Shown here piece by piece: positions 33,607-46,085 of a DNA stretch of 64,000 nt. Position numbers and translations under genes: made by a program. The stretch is from the NCBI RefSeq assembly GCF_003953935.1, contig NZ_RXLQ01000006.1:186001-250000 (forward strand), written 5' to 3'. The DNA is from Massilia atriviolacea. Lineage in GTDB: Bacteria > Pseudomonadota > Gammaproteobacteria > Burkholderiales > Burkholderiaceae_D. The notes beneath the pieces were generated by a model. That model was not told the origin of the DNA and ran no database searches. It saw only the letters and a program-made list of their open reading frames with translations. How positions within the stretch are numbered: the stretch's first letter is position 1; every line of letters starts with the position of its first letter.

Positions 33607-34991
33607 TGCACGGCACGCTCGCACAACTGGTGGCGTCGATTCCGGGCGCGCGCATGACGGCCGACGCCACGTTCGGCAGCGTGTCGACCGACAGCCGCAG
33701 CGCCGGCGCCGGCGCGCTGTTCGTCGCCCTGCGCGGCGACACCTTCGACGCCCACGACTTCCTGGCGCAGGTGGCCGCCGCCGGCGCCGCTGCCGTGGTG
33801 GTGGACCGTCTGCCCGACGGCTGGACCCTGCCGGCCATCGTGGTGCCCGACACCCTGGTGGCCCTGGGCCGCATCGCCAACCACTGGCGCGCGAAATACG
33901 CCATTCCCGTCATCGGCGTCACCGGCAGCAACGGCAAGACCACGGTCAAGGAAATGATCGCCGCGATCCTGGCGGCCGGCCTGTCGGACGATGCGCGCCT
34001 GGCCACGCGCGGCAACCTGAATAACGAAATCGGCGTGCCGCTCACCCTGATGCGCCTGACGGACGCGCACAAGGCGGCCGTGATCGAACTGGGCATGAAC
34101 CACCCGGGCGAGATCGCGCGCCTGAGCGCGATCGCCGAACCGACCATCGCCCTGGTGAACAACGCCCAGCGCGAGCACCAGGAATTCATGCATACGGTCG
34201 AAGCGGTGGCGCGCGAAAACGGCGCCGTGCTGGCCGGCCTGCCGGACGACGGCGTGGCCGTGTTCCCCGGCGACGACGCGTACACGGCGCTGTGGCAAGG
34301 CATGGCCGGCGGACGCAAGACGATCACCTTCGGCCTGGACGCCGCGTCCAACGTGCGCTGTACGCACCGCGCCGCCGATTTCGGCAGCGAACTCGATGTG
34401 ACAGTGCAGACCGACGGCGCGCCGCCGCACGCCTTCAGCGTCAGGCTGGCCGCGGCCGGCCTGCACAATGTGCGCAACGCGCTCGCGGCGATTGCCTGCA
34501 CCATCGCCGCCGGCGTTGGCGCGGATGCCGTGGCGCGCGGCCTGGCCGCCTTCGAGCCGGTCAGCGGGCGTCTGCAGCGCAAGCGGGCCGCCTGCGGCGC
34601 CACCGTCATCGACGACACCTACAACGCCAATCCGGATTCGGTGCGCGCCGCCATCGACGTGCTGGCGCAGGCCGCCGCGCCGCGCATCCTGGTCCTGGGC
34701 GACATGGGCGAAGTCGGCACGCAGGGGCGCGAGTTTCACGAAGAAATCGGCGCCTACGCGGCCGCGCGCGGCATCGAAACGGTGCTGGTCACCGGCGAGC
34801 TGGCGCGCCACATGGCCGGCGCCGGCGCAAGGCATTACACGCAGTTCGACGAATTATTGGCAGCACTCGATACACAATTGGGCAGCACCTCTGACGCGAC
34901 TGTACTGGTGAAGGGCTCCCGTTTCATGAAAATGGAACGGGTCGTCGCTCACCTGGTCGGATCAATCATCACAAGTAAGGAAGCCCACTAA
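33606..34991 (+). CDS. murF: UDP-MurNAc-pentapeptide synthetase MurF
   Basis: ATP-dependent ligase adding D-Ala-D-Ala to UDP-MurNAc-tripeptide. The 461-residue protein has [16 protein letters not shown] for ATP, followed by the conserved [10 protein letters not shown] and [10 protein letters not shown] segments. The start overlaps the murE stop by one base and its stop overlaps mraY by one base, giving tight translational coupling. Confidence 0.97.
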   Translation: MHGTLAQLVASIPGARMTADATFGSVSTDSRSAGAGALFVALRGDTFDAHDFLAQVAAAGAAAVVVDRLPDGWTLPAIVVPDTLVALGRIANHWRAKYAIPVIGVTGSNGKTTVKEMIAAILAAGLSDDARLATRGNLNNEIGVPLTLMRLTDAHKAAVIELGMNHPGEIARLSAIAEPTIALVNNAQREHQEFMHTVEAVARENGAVLAGLPDDGVAVFPGDDAYTALWQGMAGGRKTITFGLDAASNVRCTHRAADFGSELDVTVQTDGAPPHAFSVRLAAAGLHNVRNALAAIACTIAAGVGADAVARGLAAFEPVSGRLQRKRAACGATVIDDTYNANPDSVRAAIDVLAQAAAPRILVLGDMGEVGTQGREFHEEIGAYAAARGIETVLVTGELARHMAGAGARHYTQFDELLAALDTQLGSTSDATVLVKGSRFMKMERVVAHLVGSIITSKEAH

Positions 34992-36160
34992 TGCTGCTTT
35001 GGCTCGCACAAATGTTCCAGGACGAATTCGGTCCTCTGCGAATCTTCAACTTCATCACCTTCCGCGCGGTGTTCGCCACCATCACGGCGGTGCTGATCGG
35101 CCTGGTCGCCGGTCCGGCCGTGATCCGCAAGCTGACCTCGATGAAGGTCGGCCAGGCCGTGCGCCCGGACGGTCCGCAGACGCACCTGAAAAAACACGGC
35201 ACCCCGACCATGGGCGGTGTGCTGATCTTGATCGCCATCGGCATCTCGACCCTGCTGTGGTGCGACCTGTCGAACCGCCTGGTGTGGCCGGTGCTGGTCG
35301 TCACGCTCGGTTTCGGCGCCATCGGCTGGGCCGACGACTACCGCAAGGTGGTCTACCAGGACCCGGAAGGCATGCGCTCGGGCGAAAAGTACTTCTGGAT
35401 GTCGCTGATCGGCATCGCCGCCTCGTTGTACCTGGCGTTCTCGGTGTCGGCGCCGACCCCCGGCAAGGTATGGGACCTGTTTTACGCATGGGTGCAGTCG
35501 GGCTTTTCGATGGATCTGCCGCCCAAGGCCGACCTGATCGTGCCCTTCGTGAAGACCATCAGCTATCCGCTCGGCGTGTGGGGCTTCATCGCACTGACCT
35601 ACTGCGTCATCGTCGGCACCAGCAATGCGGTCAACTTCACCGACGGCCTCGATGGCCTGGCGATCATGCCGACCGTGATGGTCGGCTCGGCCCTCGGCCT
35701 GTTCGCCTACCTGACCGGCAGCGCCACCTATTCGAAGTACCTGCTGATCCCGCACATTCCGGGCGCCGGCGAACTGCTGATCTTCTGCGGCGCGATGGCA
35801 GGCGCGGGCCTGGCCTTCCTCTGGTATAACGCGCATCCGGCCCAGATGTTCATGGGCGACGTCGGCGCGCTGGCGCTCGGCGGCGCGCTCGGCACCATCG
35901 CCGTCATCGTGCGCCAGGAGATCGTCCTGTTCATCATGGGCGGCGTGTTCGTGGCCGAAACGGTCTCGGTAATCATCCAGGTCAGCTGGTTCAAGTACAC
36001 CAAGAAGCGTTACGGCACCGGACGCCGCGTGTTCCTGATGGCGCCTTTGCACCACCATTTCGAACAAAAAGGCTGGAAAGAGACCCAGGTCGTCGTGCGT
36101 TTCTGGATCATCACGATGATGCTGGTGCTGGTCGGCCTGTCTACCCTGAAGCTGCGCTGA
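34991..36160 (+). CDS. mraY: Phospho-MurNAc-pentapeptide transferase MraY
   Basis: Integral membrane enzyme that moves phospho-MurNAc-pentapeptide from UDP to undecaprenyl phosphate, giving lipid I. The 389-residue protein has about ten transmembrane segments and the conserved patterns [15 protein letters not shown] (DD catalytic pair), [13 protein letters not shown] and MAPLHHHFE. Length is normal. It overlaps both neighbouring genes by one base. Confidence 0.98.
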   Translation: MLLWLAQMFQDEFGPLRIFNFITFRAVFATITAVLIGLVAGPAVIRKLTSMKVGQAVRPDGPQTHLKKHGTPTMGGVLILIAIGISTLLWCDLSNRLVWPVLVVTLGFGAIGWADDYRKVVYQDPEGMRSGEKYFWMSLIGIAASLYLAFSVSAPTPGKVWDLFYAWVQSGFSMDLPPKADLIVPFVKTISYPLGVWGFIALTYCVIVGTSNAVNFTDGLDGLAIMPTVMVGSALGLFAYLTGSATYSKYLLIPHIPGAGELLIFCGAMAGAGLAFLWYNAHPAQMFMGDVGALALGGALGTIAVIVRQEIVLFIMGGVFVAETVSVIIQVSWFKYTKKRYGTGRRVFLMAPLHHHFEQKGWKETQVVVRFWIITMMLVLVGLSTLKLR

Positions 36161-37668
36161 TGAACCACCTCGAACAATACGCCGGCAAGCACGCCCTGGT
36201 CCTCGGACTGGGCGAGTCGGGTCTCGCCATGGCCCAGTGGCTGGCGCGCTGCGGCGCGCGCGTGCGCGTGGCCGATACGCGCGAGGCGCCGCAGCGCCTG
36301 CAGGCGCTCAAGGAAGCCGTCCCAAGCGCCGATTTCATCGGCGGCGAACTGGGTGAAGCACTGCTCGACACCATCGACTTCGTGGCGGTCAGCCCGGGCC
36401 TCGCACCCGAGCGCGAACTGGCGGCCATCGTGCCGGCAGCCGGCGCGCGCGCCATTCCGGTCTGGGGCGAGATCGAACTGTTCGCCCAGGCCCTGGCCGC
36501 GTTGAAGGAAGAACGCGCGTATGCGCCGAAAGTCGTCGCCATCACCGGCACCAACGGCAAGACCACCGTCACCAGCCTGACCGGTCTGCTGTGCCAGCGC
36601 GCCGGCCTGTCGACCCGCGTGGCCGGCAATATCAGCCCGGCGGCGCTGGACGTGCTGCGCGACGTGCTCGATAGCGGCGAGCTGCCGCAAGCCTGGATCC
36701 TGGAGTTGTCCAGCTTCCAGCTGCATTCGACCTTCAGCCTGGACGCCGATGCCGCCACGGTGCTCAACATCACCCAGGACCACCTGGACTGGCATGGCGA
36801 CATGGCCGCCTACGGCGCGGACAAAGCGCGCATCTTCGGCCCGTCCACCGTGCGCGTGCTCAATCGCGACGATGCGGCGGTGATGCGCATGGCCGCGCAG
36901 GGCAGCGTGGTGCGCACCTTCGGCACCGACGAACCGCAGGAAGCCGACTGCTTCGGCCTGCACAACGAACGCGGCGTGCTGTGGCTGACCGTGGCAGTGG
37001 CCGGCGAAGAAAGCGAAAAGAAGCGCAAGAAGAACGAAGCGGCCGAAGTCGTGCCGTGCACCACCAGCCGCCTGATGCCGGCCGATGCGCTGCGCATCCG
37101 CGGCCTGCACAACGCCGCCAATGCGCTGGCCGCGCTGGCCCTGTGCCGCGCCATCGGCCTGCCGTTCGCGCCGCTGCTGCACGGCCTGCGCGACTACCAG
37201 GGCGAACCGCACCGGGTGGAACTGGTGGCCGCCATCGATGCGATCGACTACTACGACGACAGCAAGGGCACTAATGTGGGCGCGACCGTGGCCGCGTTGA
37301 CGGGCCTGGGCAAGGCCTTCGGCGGCGAAGAACAGAAGATCGTGCTGATCGCCGGCGGCGACGGCAAGGGCCAGGAGTTCGACCCGCTGGTCGAACCGTG
37401 CTCGCGCTACGTGCGCGCGGTGCTGCTGATCGGACGCGACGCGCCGCTGCTGCGCGCCGCCATCGAGCCGTCCGGCGTTCCCGTGTTCGACTGCGCGACG
37501 CTGCCGGAAGCGGTGCGCCGCGCCTCCGGGCTGGCCAAGGCCGGCGACGCCGTGCTGCTCTCGCCGGCCTGCGCCAGCTTCGACATGTTCACCGGCTACG
37601 GCCAGCGCGCCCAGGTGTTCGTCGACGCCGTGCGCGAACTGGCGCTCGACAAGGGACAGGATCTCTGA
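36160..37668 (+). CDS. murD: UDP-MurNAc-L-alanine:D-glutamate ligase MurD
   Basis: Cytoplasmic ATP-dependent ligase adding D-glutamate to UDP-MurNAc-L-Ala. The 502-residue protein contains [14 protein letters not shown] at the N-terminus (UDP-binding domain), [13 protein letters not shown] (ATP site), the HxxNxxAALAL-type hinge [13 protein letters not shown] and DDSKGTN in domain 3. It has an unusual lysine/glutamate-rich insertion ([15 protein letters not shown]) around residues 282-297, which makes it longer than typical MurD (about 440). It shares one base with mraY and ftsW. Confidence 0.96.
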   Translation: MNHLEQYAGKHALVLGLGESGLAMAQWLARCGARVRVADTREAPQRLQALKEAVPSADFIGGELGEALLDTIDFVAVSPGLAPERELAAIVPAAGARAIPVWGEIELFAQALAALKEERAYAPKVVAITGTNGKTTVTSLTGLLCQRAGLSTRVAGNISPAALDVLRDVLDSGELPQAWILELSSFQLHSTFSLDADAATVLNITQDHLDWHGDMAAYGADKARIFGPSTVRVLNRDDAAVMRMAAQGSVVRTFGTDEPQEADCFGLHNERGVLWLTVAVAGEESEKKRKKNEAAEVVPCTTSRLMPADALRIRGLHNAANALAALALCRAIGLPFAPLLHGLRDYQGEPHRVELVAAIDAIDYYDDSKGTNVGATVAALTGLGKAFGGEEQKIVLIAGGDGKGQEFDPLVEPCSRYVRAVLLIGRDAPLLRAAIEPSGVPVFDCATLPEAVRRASGLAKAGDAVLLSPACASFDMFTGYGQRAQVFVDAVRELALDKGQDL

Positions 37669-38879
37669 TGGCCTTCCAGTTTCCATTCAAGTTCGCCGGC
37701 TCGGCTTCGGACGCATTGTCCGGGGACCGCACACGCCCGTCGAAAATGATGGAATACGACCAGTTGCTGGTCTGGGTCACGGTGCTGCTGATGCTGTTCG
37801 GGATGGTGATGGTGTACTCGGCCTCGATCGCGCTGCCCGATTCGCCCAAGTACGCCAACTACAAGACCACTTATTTCCTGCAGCGCCAGGCGATCTTCAT
37901 CGGCGTCTCGATGCTGGCCGCGTACTTCGTGTTCCGCATCCCGGTCGCGATCTGGCAGCGCTACGCCTCGCTCATGTTCGTCGGCAGCCTGGCGCTGCTG
38001 GTGCTGGTGCTGGTCCCGCACATCGGCTTTTCGGTCAACGGCGCGCAGCGCTGGATCGACCTGAAGCTGTTCAAGCTGCAGCCGTCCGAAGTGATGAAGA
38101 TCGCCGCCGTGATCTACGCGGCCGACTACACGGTGCGCAAGCAGGAATACATGCACAAGCTGACCAAGGGCTTCCTGCCGATGGCCGGCGCGATCGGCCT
38201 GGTGGGCCTGCTGCTGCTGCTCGAACCCGACCTGGGCGCGTTCGGCGTGATCGTCTGCATCGCCATGGGCATCCTGTTCCTGGGCGGGATCAACGCGGTC
38301 TGGTTCGGCGGCATCGGCGCGCTGCTGGTGGCCATCTTCGCCTCCATCATCATCTTTTCGCCCTTCCGGCGCGCGCGCATTTTCGCCTACCTCGACCCCT
38401 GGAAGGAAGGCAATGCGCTCGACAAGGCTTACCAGCTGACCCACTCGCTGATCGCCTTCGGGCGCGGCGAATGGTTCGGCGTGGGCCTGGGCGCCAGCGT
38501 CGAAAAACTGCACTACCTGCCGGAAGCGCACACCGACTTCCTGATGGCCGTGATCGGCGAAGAACTCGGCCTGGCCGGCGTGCTGGTGGTGATCGCCATG
38601 TTTTACTGGCTGGTCAAGCGCGCCTTCGACATCGGCCGCCAGGCCATCGCCATCGACCAGATCTTCGCGGGCCTGGCCGCCAAAGGCATCGGCATCTGGA
38701 TCGGGGCGCAGACCTTCATCAACATGGGCGTGAACCTGGGCATCCTGCCGACCAAGGGATTGACCCTGCCGCTGATGAGCTACGGCGGTTCGGGCGTCTT
38801 GATCAACTGTGTGGGATTGGCGATTTTGCTGCGTATCGATTATGAGAACCGGGTGTTGATGAGGGGGGGACGGCCATGA
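37668..38879 (+). CDS. ftsW: Septal peptidoglycan glycosyltransferase FtsW
   Basis: SEDS-family polymerase that makes septal glycan strands with FtsI. The 403-residue protein has about ten transmembrane segments and SEDS landmarks [28 protein letters not shown] and the C-terminal [13 protein letters not shown]. The ATG at 37668 overlaps the murD stop by one base; an open frame further upstream is inside murD. It overlaps murG by four bases. Confidence 0.97.
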   Translation: MAFQFPFKFAGSASDALSGDRTRPSKMMEYDQLLVWVTVLLMLFGMVMVYSASIALPDSPKYANYKTTYFLQRQAIFIGVSMLAAYFVFRIPVAIWQRYASLMFVGSLALLVLVLVPHIGFSVNGAQRWIDLKLFKLQPSEVMKIAAVIYAADYTVRKQEYMHKLTKGFLPMAGAIGLVGLLLLLEPDLGAFGVIVCIAMGILFLGGINAVWFGGIGALLVAIFASIIIFSPFRRARIFAYLDPWKEGNALDKAYQLTHSLIAFGRGEWFGVGLGASVEKLHYLPEAHTDFLMAVIGEELGLAGVLVVIAMFYWLVKRAFDIGRQAIAIDQIFAGLAAKGIGIWIGAQTFINMGVNLGILPTKGLTLPLMSYGGSGVLINCVGLAILLRIDYENRVLMRGGRP

Positions 38880-39973
38880 AGCGTTTGATGATCATGGCGG
38901 CTGGCACCGGCGGACATATCTTCCCGGGGGTCGCGATCGCGCAGACCATGCGCCAGCGCGGCTGGGAGGTAAGCTGGCTGGGCACCTCGCACGGCATGGA
39001 ACAGGACCTGGTGCCGAAGAACGGCATCGCCATCGACAGCATCGTCTTTTCGGGCATGCGCGGCAAGGGCATCAAGCACAGCATCGGCGGCGCCTTCAAG
39101 ATGGTGGCCAGTTTCTTCGCCTGCCGCCGCTTCATCAGGCAGCGCAAGCCCGATGTGGTGCTCGGCATGGGCGGCTATGTGTGCGTCCCCGGCGGCCTGA
39201 TGGCGCGCCTGGCCGGCGTGCCGCTGGCCCTGGTCAATGCCGACGCCGCGCTGCTGTTGTCGAACAGGACGCTGGCGCCGCTGGCCGACAAAGTGATGTT
39301 CGGCTTTCCCGCCGATTTCGGCAGCGCCGCCGCCAAGGCCATCGTCACCGGCAACCCGGTGCGCAAGGAGATCCTGGCCATGCCGGCGCCGCAGCAGCGC
39401 TTCGATGGCCGCGGCGGCCCGCTGCGCATCCTGGTCGTCGGCGGCAGCCTGGGAGCGAAGGTCCTCAACGACAGCGTGCCGGCGGCGCTGGCGCTGCTGC
39501 CGGCCGGGGAGCGTCCGCGCGTGACGCACCAGTCGGGCAAGAAGAATATCGATGCGCTGCGCGAGGCGTATGCCAAAGCCGGCGTGACGGCCGACGTGGT
39601 CGACTTCATCGACGACATGGCCGGCGCCTATGCCGCGGCCGACGTGGTGATCTGCCGCGCCGGCGCGATCACGGTGTCGGAACTGACGGCGGCGGGCGTG
39701 GCCAGCGTGCTGGTGCCGTTCGTGGCCAGCACCACCAGCCACCAGCGCGACAATGCGCAGTGGATGGAAAGGCAAAAGGCGGCAATCCATTTGCCGCAGA
39801 CGGAATTGAGCGCGCAGCGCGTGGCGCAGCTGCTGCAAGGCCTGAGCCGCGCCACCTGCCGCGCGATGGCCGACGCCGCGCTGGCGGCCGGCAAGCGCGA
39901 CGCCAATGAAGCAATCGCGGATGTACTCGAACAACTGGCAGGATCGACAGACAGAATTGAAACAAGAACATGA
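38876..39973 (+). CDS. murG: Undecaprenyl-PP-MurNAc-pentapeptide GlcNAc transferase MurG
   Basis: Peripheral membrane glycosyltransferase converting lipid I to lipid II. The 365-residue GT-B protein has the N-terminal [15 protein letters not shown] (GGTGGH-type glycine loop), [12 protein letters not shown] in the second domain, and [11 protein letters not shown] with VPFVAS for UDP-GlcNAc binding. It overlaps ftsW and murC by four bases. Confidence 0.97.
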   Translation: MKRLMIMAAGTGGHIFPGVAIAQTMRQRGWEVSWLGTSHGMEQDLVPKNGIAIDSIVFSGMRGKGIKHSIGGAFKMVASFFACRRFIRQRKPDVVLGMGGYVCVPGGLMARLAGVPLALVNADAALLLSNRTLAPLADKVMFGFPADFGSAAAKAIVTGNPVRKEILAMPAPQQRFDGRGGPLRILVVGGSLGAKVLNDSVPAALALLPAGERPRVTHQSGKKNIDALREAYAKAGVTADVVDFIDDMAGAYAAADVVICRAGAITVSELTAAGVASVLVPFVASTTSHQRDNAQWMERQKAAIHLPQTELSAQRVAQLLQGLSRATCRAMADAALAAGKRDANEAIADVLEQLAGSTDRIETRT

Positions 39974-41361
39974 AACATAAAATCAAGAACATCCACTTCG
40001 TCGGCATCGGCGGCAGCGGCATGAGCGGCATTGCCGAGGTGCTGCTGAACCTCGGCTACAGCGTGTCCGGCTCGGACCTGGGCACCAACGCGGCCAGCCA
40101 GCGCTTGTCCAGCCTGGGCGCGCAGGTGATGCTCGGCCACGCGGCCGACAATATCCTCGGCGCCGACGTGGTGGTCACTTCGACCGCCGTCAAGGAAGAC
40201 AACCCGGAAGTGGTGGCGGCGCGCGCAGCCCAGATTCCCATCGTGCCGCGCGCGATCATGCTCGGTGAATTGATGCGCCTCAAGCGCGGTATCGCGATTG
40301 CCGGCACCCACGGCAAGACCACCACCACCAGCCTGGTGGCATCCGTGCTGGCCCAGGGCGGGCTCGATCCGACCTTCGTGATCGGCGGACGCCTGAACAG
40401 CGCCGGCGCCAACGCCAAGCTGGGCACCGGCGAATACATCGTGGCCGAAGCCGACGAATCGGACGCCTCCTTCCTGAACCTGACGCCGATGATCGAAGTG
40501 ATCACCAACATCGACGCCGATCACATGGAAACCTACGAGCACGATTTCGAAAAGCTCAAGCAGGCCTTCGTGCACTTCACCCACCGTCTGCCGTTCTACG
40601 GCCGCGTGATGCTGTGCATCGACGACCAGCACGTGCGCGACATCATCCCCTTCGTGACCAAGCCGATCACCACCTACGGCTTCTCCGAAGCGGCCCAGGT
40701 GCGCGCCATCAACGCCAGCGCCATCGGCCTGCAGATGCACTTCACGGTAGTCCAGGAAGGCTATCCGGACACCCAGTTCATCCTCAACCAGCCCGGCATG
40801 CATAATGTGCAGAATGCCTGTTCGGCGATTGCCATCGCGCGCGAAATCGGCATCGAGGACAGCGCGACCCAGCAGGGCCTGGCGGAATTTCATGGCGTGG
40901 GGCGCCGCTTCACGCGCTACGGCGACGTCGCCATTCCCGGCGGCGGCAGCTTTGCGCTGGTGGACGATTTCGGCCACCATCCGGTCGAAACCGAAGTCAC
41001 GCTGGCGGCCGCGCGCGGGGCTTACCCCGGCCGCCGCCTGGTGCTGGCCTTCCAGCCGCACCGCTATTCGCGCACGCGCGACCTGTTCGAAGATTTTGTG
41101 AAGGTGCTGGCCACGCCCGACGTGCTGCTGCTGTCCGAAGTCTACGCCGCTGGCGAAGCGCACGTGGTGGCCGCCGACGGCCGCGCCCTGTCGCACGCGC
41201 TGCGCGTGGGCGGCAAGATCGAGCCGATCTTCGTCGAGGCGATTGCCGACATGCCGGCCGCGATCATGAACGTGGTGCGCGACGGCGACGTCGTGATCAC
41301 CATGGGCGCCGGCTCGATCAGCGGCATTCCGAACAAACTGGTTAACTCTGTGGAGGCTTGA
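39970..41361 (+). CDS. murC: UDP-MurNAc:L-alanine ligase MurC
   Basis: First of the four Mur amino-acid ligases; it adds L-alanine to UDP-MurNAc. The 463-residue protein begins with [15 protein letters not shown] (UDP-binding), has the ATP motif [22 protein letters not shown] and the C-terminal DDFGHHPVE. It overlaps murG by four bases and ends two bases before ddlB. Confidence 0.98.
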   Translation: MKHKIKNIHFVGIGGSGMSGIAEVLLNLGYSVSGSDLGTNAASQRLSSLGAQVMLGHAADNILGADVVVTSTAVKEDNPEVVAARAAQIPIVPRAIMLGELMRLKRGIAIAGTHGKTTTTSLVASVLAQGGLDPTFVIGGRLNSAGANAKLGTGEYIVAEADESDASFLNLTPMIEVITNIDADHMETYEHDFEKLKQAFVHFTHRLPFYGRVMLCIDDQHVRDIIPFVTKPITTYGFSEAAQVRAINASAIGLQMHFTVVQEGYPDTQFILNQPGMHNVQNACSAIAIAREIGIEDSATQQGLAEFHGVGRRFTRYGDVAIPGGGSFALVDDFGHHPVETEVTLAAARGAYPGRRLVLAFQPHRYSRTRDLFEDFVKVLATPDVLLLSEVYAAGEAHVVAADGRALSHALRVGGKIEPIFVEAIADMPAAIMNVVRDGDVVITMGAGSISGIPNKLVNSVEA

Positions 41362-41363
41362 GC

Positions 41364-42332
41364 ATGAGTGTATTCAATTCCGGCGACGCCGGCGCACTGG
41401 GCAAGGTCGGCGTGCTGTTCGGCGGCCGTTCGGCAGAACGCGAGGTGTCGATCATGTCCGGCACCGGCGTGCACCAGGCGCTCCTGAGCAAGGGCATCGA
41501 CGCCCATCTGTTCGACACCGGCGAGCGCAGCATCGCCGAGCTGGCGGCCCAGGAATTCGACCGCGTGTTCATCGCGCTGCACGGCCGCTTCGGCGAAGAC
41601 GGCAGCCTGCAGGGCGCGCTCGAACAACTCGGCATTCCCTACACCGGCAGCGGCGTGATGGCCTGCGCGATCGGCATGGACAAGATCTACACCAAGATGA
41701 TCTGGCTGATGCGCGGCCTGCCGACCCCGCGCTACGCCTCGCTCGACGCCAGCACCGACCTTGCGCAGGTTGTCGGCGAACTTGGTCTGCCGCTGATCGT
41801 CAAGCCGCCGCACGAAGGCTCGAGCATGGGCATCACCAAGGTGCGCGCCGGCGCCGACCTGAAAGCGGCCTACGACATCGCGGCCGGTTTCGACGAGATC
41901 GTGCTGGCCGAGGAATTCGTCACCGGGCGCGAGCTGACGGTGGCGGTGCTGGGACGCGGCGCCGGTGCGCGCGCGCTGCCGATCGTCGAAATCGTGGCAC
42001 CGGACGGCAACTACGATTACCAGAACAAGTACTTCACCGACGACACCAGGTATTTTTGCCCGGCGCAGCTGGACGACGCCACCAGCGCCGAAGTGGCGCG
42101 CCTGGCGGTGGAAGCCTACCGCGCCATCGATTGCGAAGGCTGGGGCAGGGTCGACGTGCTGCTGCGCGCCAGCGACAACAAGCCCTTCCTGATCGAGGTC
42201 AACACCTCGCCGGGGATGACCAGCCATTCGCTGGTGCCGATGGCGGCGCGCGCGCTCGGCATCAGCTATGAAGACCTGTGTGTCGAGATTGTTCGTTCGG
42301 CACGCTTGAAAATGGCCCAGGGCCAGGGTTAA
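41364..42332 (+). CDS. ddlB: D-alanine--D-alanine ligase
   Basis: ATP-grasp enzyme that makes the D-Ala-D-Ala dipeptide used by MurF. The 322-residue protein has VLFGGRSAEREVSIMSG, HGRFGEDGSLQG, KPPHEGSSMGITK and IEVNTSPGMTSHS motifs. I chose ATG 41364, with GGAGG seven bases upstream; an in-frame TTG six bases earlier overlaps murC but is less likely. It lies between murC and ftsQ as in other proteobacterial clusters. Confidence 0.97.
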   Translation: MSVFNSGDAGALGKVGVLFGGRSAEREVSIMSGTGVHQALLSKGIDAHLFDTGERSIAELAAQEFDRVFIALHGRFGEDGSLQGALEQLGIPYTGSGVMACAIGMDKIYTKMIWLMRGLPTPRYASLDASTDLAQVVGELGLPLIVKPPHEGSSMGITKVRAGADLKAAYDIAAGFDEIVLAEEFVTGRELTVAVLGRGAGARALPIVEIVAPDGNYDYQNKYFTDDTRYFCPAQLDDATSAEVARLAVEAYRAIDCEGWGRVDVLLRASDNKPFLIEVNTSPGMTSHSLVPMAARALGISYEDLCVEIVRSARLKMAQGQG

Positions 42333-42339
42333 TACAGTA

Positions 42340-43191
42340 ATGTGGCATGACGTACGCGCTTTGAATGCAACCGCCAGCGGCCTGATGGCCGCCGTGGTGA
42401 TCGCCTGCCTGGCGTCGGGCGTGTGGTGGCTCTCGCAGCTGCCCATGTTCACGCTGCGCACGGTGCGCGTGGACAGCGTGTTCGGGACGGAACTCAAGCA
42501 TGTGAACAAGCTCACCCTGCGCGCCGGCGTGGTGGGCCGCATCAAGGGGAATTTTTTCACGACCAACCTGGAACAGGTGCGCACCGCCTTCGAAGCGGTA
42601 CCCTGGGTCAGGCGGGCCACGGTGCGGCGCGAATGGCCGGACCAGCTGATCGTGGAAGTCGAAGAGCACGAAGCGCTCGGCACCTGGGGCGAAGACGGGC
42701 GCCTGCTGTCGATGAAGGGCGATGTCTTCACCGCCAACCTGGCCGAGGCGGACGAGGATCATCCCTTGCCGGCGCTGGACGGGCCGGAAGGCAGCGAGAA
42801 GGAAGTGCTGGCCCGCTTCCTGGAATTGCGCGCGATGTTTGCGCCGATCGGGCTGGTGCCGGAAAAGCTGGACCTGTCGAACCGCTATGCCTGGACCGTG
42901 AAACTCGATAACGGCACCAGCGTGGCGCTGGGACGGGAGCAGGACAAGACCACGCTCAAGGAGCGGGTGCAGCGGCTGGTGGGGATTTATCCGCAACTGG
43001 CCAGCCGCCTGCAGGACGGCATCGACACGATCGACATGCGTTACCAGAACGGCCTGGCGCTTTCCGCCGCCGCCCTGGTACTGCCCGACGATCCGCACAA
43101 GCCTGTGAAGCCGGCGGCAAAGCCGGTGGTAAAGAAAACAGAAAAGACAACAAGCAGATCAACCAGTAACAAACCAAAGCAAAGACAGTAG
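42340..43191 (+). CDS. ftsQ: Cell division protein FtsQ
   Basis: Bitopic divisome protein that holds FtsB and FtsL. The 283-residue protein has one N-terminal transmembrane helix (GLMAAVVIACLASGVWWLS), a POTRA domain (FTLRTVRVDSVFG...) and the FtsQ beta domain (ATVRREWPDQLIVEVEEHEALGTW). A Lys/Pro-rich C-terminal tail of about 30 residues (KPVKPAAKPVVKKTEKT) is longer than usual. It lies between ddlB and ftsA. Confidence 0.95.
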   Translation: MWHDVRALNATASGLMAAVVIACLASGVWWLSQLPMFTLRTVRVDSVFGTELKHVNKLTLRAGVVGRIKGNFFTTNLEQVRTAFEAVPWVRRATVRREWPDQLIVEVEEHEALGTWGEDGRLLSMKGDVFTANLAEADEDHPLPALDGPEGSEKEVLARFLELRAMFAPIGLVPEKLDLSNRYAWTVKLDNGTSVALGREQDKTTLKERVQRLVGIYPQLASRLQDGIDTIDMRYQNGLALSAAALVLPDDPHKPVKPAAKPVVKKTEKTTSRSTSNKPKQRQ

Positions 43192-43201
43192 GCGACAGCA
43201 C

Positions 43202-44434
43202 ATGACAAAAGACGCGAAAAACCTGATCGTCGGCCTCGACATCGGCACCTCGAAAGTGGTGGCGGTGGTGGCCGAGGTCATGTCCGACGGCCGCCACGAG
43301 GTGATCGGACTGGGTCAGCACGAGTCGCGCGGACTGAAAAAAGGGGTGGTCGTCAACATCGAGGCGACCGTCGAATCGATCCAGCGCGCGCTCGAAGAAG
43401 CCGAGCTGATGGCCGACTGCAAGATCCGCAATGTGTACGCGGGCATCGCCGGCAGCCATATCCGTTCCTTCAATTCGAGCGGCATGGTCGCGATCAAGGA
43501 CAAGGAAGTCACGGCCACCGACGTGGCGCGCGTGATCGAAACGGCGAAGGCGGTCAACATCCCGACCGACCAGCAACTGCTGCACACGGTGCCGCAGGAA
43601 TTTATCGTCGACAGCCAGGAAGACGTGCGCGAGCCGATCGGCATGAGCGGCATCCGGCTGGAGGTGCGGGTGCACATTGTCACCGGTGCGGTGTCGGCGG
43701 TGCAAAACATTGTAAAGTGCGTGCGCCGCTGCGGCCTCGAAGTGTCGGACCTGATCTTGCAGCCGATGGCCTCGGCCGACGCGGTGCTCACGCTCGACGA
43801 AAAGGAACTGGGCGTGGTGCTGATCGATATCGGCGGCGGCACCACCGACATTGCGGTGTTCTCGGACGGCGCGATCCGGCACACGGCGGTCATTCCGATC
43901 GCCGGCGACCAGATCACCAACGACATCGCGATGGCGCTGCGCACGCCGACTTCGGAAGCCGAAGAGATCAAGATTCGCTACGGCGTGGCCAAGCAGGTGC
44001 TGGCCGATCCGCACGAATCGCTCGAAGTGCCGGGACTGGGCGACCGCGGGCCGCGCAACCTGTCGCGCCAGGCGCTGGCGGCGGTGATCGAGCCGCGCGT
44101 CGAGGAATTGTTCGCGATGGTGCACCAGGTGGTGCGCGAATCGGGATACGAAGGGGTTCTGTCGTCGGGCATCGTGCTCACCGGCGGCACCGCGATCATG
44201 CCCGGCATGGTCGAAATGGCGGAAGATATTTTCCTCAAGCCGGCGCGCCTGGGCACGCCGGACTATCGCGGCCAGCTGGCCGACGTGGTGCGCAGTCCGC
44301 GCTATGCCACGGTACTCGGGCTGCTGCTCGAAGCGAAAAAGCAGTATCTGCGCGGGCACATCGTGACACGCCAGGATGGGTCGGTGAAAGCGGTCTGGCA
44401 GCGCATGAAGGAATGGTTTTTAGGGAATTTTTAG
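43202..44434 (+). CDS. ftsA: Cell division protein FtsA
   Basis: Actin-like ATPase that anchors FtsZ to the membrane. The 410-residue protein has IVGLDIGTSKVVAVV (phosphate 1), the 1C-domain region, VLIDIGGGTTDIAVF (phosphate 2), SGIVLTGGTAIMPGM (adenosine) and a C-terminal amphipathic helix (VWQRMKEWFLGNF) for membrane binding. It starts ten bases after ftsQ. Confidence 0.98.
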   Translation: MTKDAKNLIVGLDIGTSKVVAVVAEVMSDGRHEVIGLGQHESRGLKKGVVVNIEATVESIQRALEEAELMADCKIRNVYAGIAGSHIRSFNSSGMVAIKDKEVTATDVARVIETAKAVNIPTDQQLLHTVPQEFIVDSQEDVREPIGMSGIRLEVRVHIVTGAVSAVQNIVKCVRRCGLEVSDLILQPMASADAVLTLDEKELGVVLIDIGGGTTDIAVFSDGAIRHTAVIPIAGDQITNDIAMALRTPTSEAEEIKIRYGVAKQVLADPHESLEVPGLGDRGPRNLSRQALAAVIEPRVEELFAMVHQVVRESGYEGVLSSGIVLTGGTAIMPGMVEMAEDIFLKPARLGTPDYRGQLADVVRSPRYATVLGLLLEAKKQYLRGHIVTRQDGSVKAVWQRMKEWFLGNF

Positions 44435-44564
44435 GTCGGCACGGTTTGGAATACAACGCACACGGGTTCTTGTTATTTAACGGTTAACGCAGTTTTCAAC
44501 CTCCAGGTTTCATACGACTATGAGTCCTGGCGCTTGGAAACCGCACTTTGATTAGGAGTTCATC
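44435..44564. other. ftsA-ftsZ intergenic region
   Basis: This 130-base gap is the widest inside the cluster. It is AT-richer than the genes (TTGTTATTTAACGGTTAACG near 44472), so it may carry a separate ftsZ promoter, but I cannot define -35/-10 boxes with confidence. Confidence 0.4.
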
Positions 44565-45770
<1,206 letters not shown>

Positions 45771-45786
45771 TCGGATCGACATGTTG

Positions 45787-45816
45787 AAAAAGCCGGGGAT
45801 TCCCCGGCTTTTTTTT
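45787..45816 (+). terminator. Rho-independent terminator of the dcw cluster
   Basis: AAAGCCGGGG, ATT loop, CCCCGGCTTT followed by T residues, 17 bases after the ftsZ stop codon. Perfect stem. Confidence 0.95.
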
Positions 45817-46061
45817 GTCCACTTCAGTGCCTGTCCACTTCGGTGCCAGGTCTGACTTTCGGACACGGGCTCATCAAAAATGTCCGCTTCTGTCCACTTC
45901 GGTGCCAGGTCTGACTTTCGGACACGGGCTCATCAAAAATGTCCGCTTCTGTCCACTTCGGTGCCAGGTCTGACTTTCGGACACGGGCTCATCAAAATGT
46001 CCACTTCGGTGCCTGTCCACTTCGGTGCCAGGTCTGACTTTCGGACACGGGCTCATCAAAA
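45817..46061 (+). repeat. Tandem repeat block, forward orientation (59-bp unit)
   Basis: Units begin at 45832, 45891 and 45950 (exact 59-bp period); partial copies lie at 45817 and about 45999 and a shortened copy at 46014-46061. Each unit contains CACTTCGGTGCCAGGTCTGA, then TTTCGGACACGGGCTCATC, AAAAATGTCCGCTTC. Open frames cross it but have no gene character. The block faces the inverted block at 46086-46269. Confidence 0.93.
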
Positions 46062-46085
46062 GGGAGGCTTGCTTGAATAGCTCAC

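Noticed and set aside
29903-33624. Long minus-strand open frames opposite ftsI and murE
   Set aside because: Shadow frames with His/Gln/Ala-rich composition; the plus-strand genes are unambiguous.
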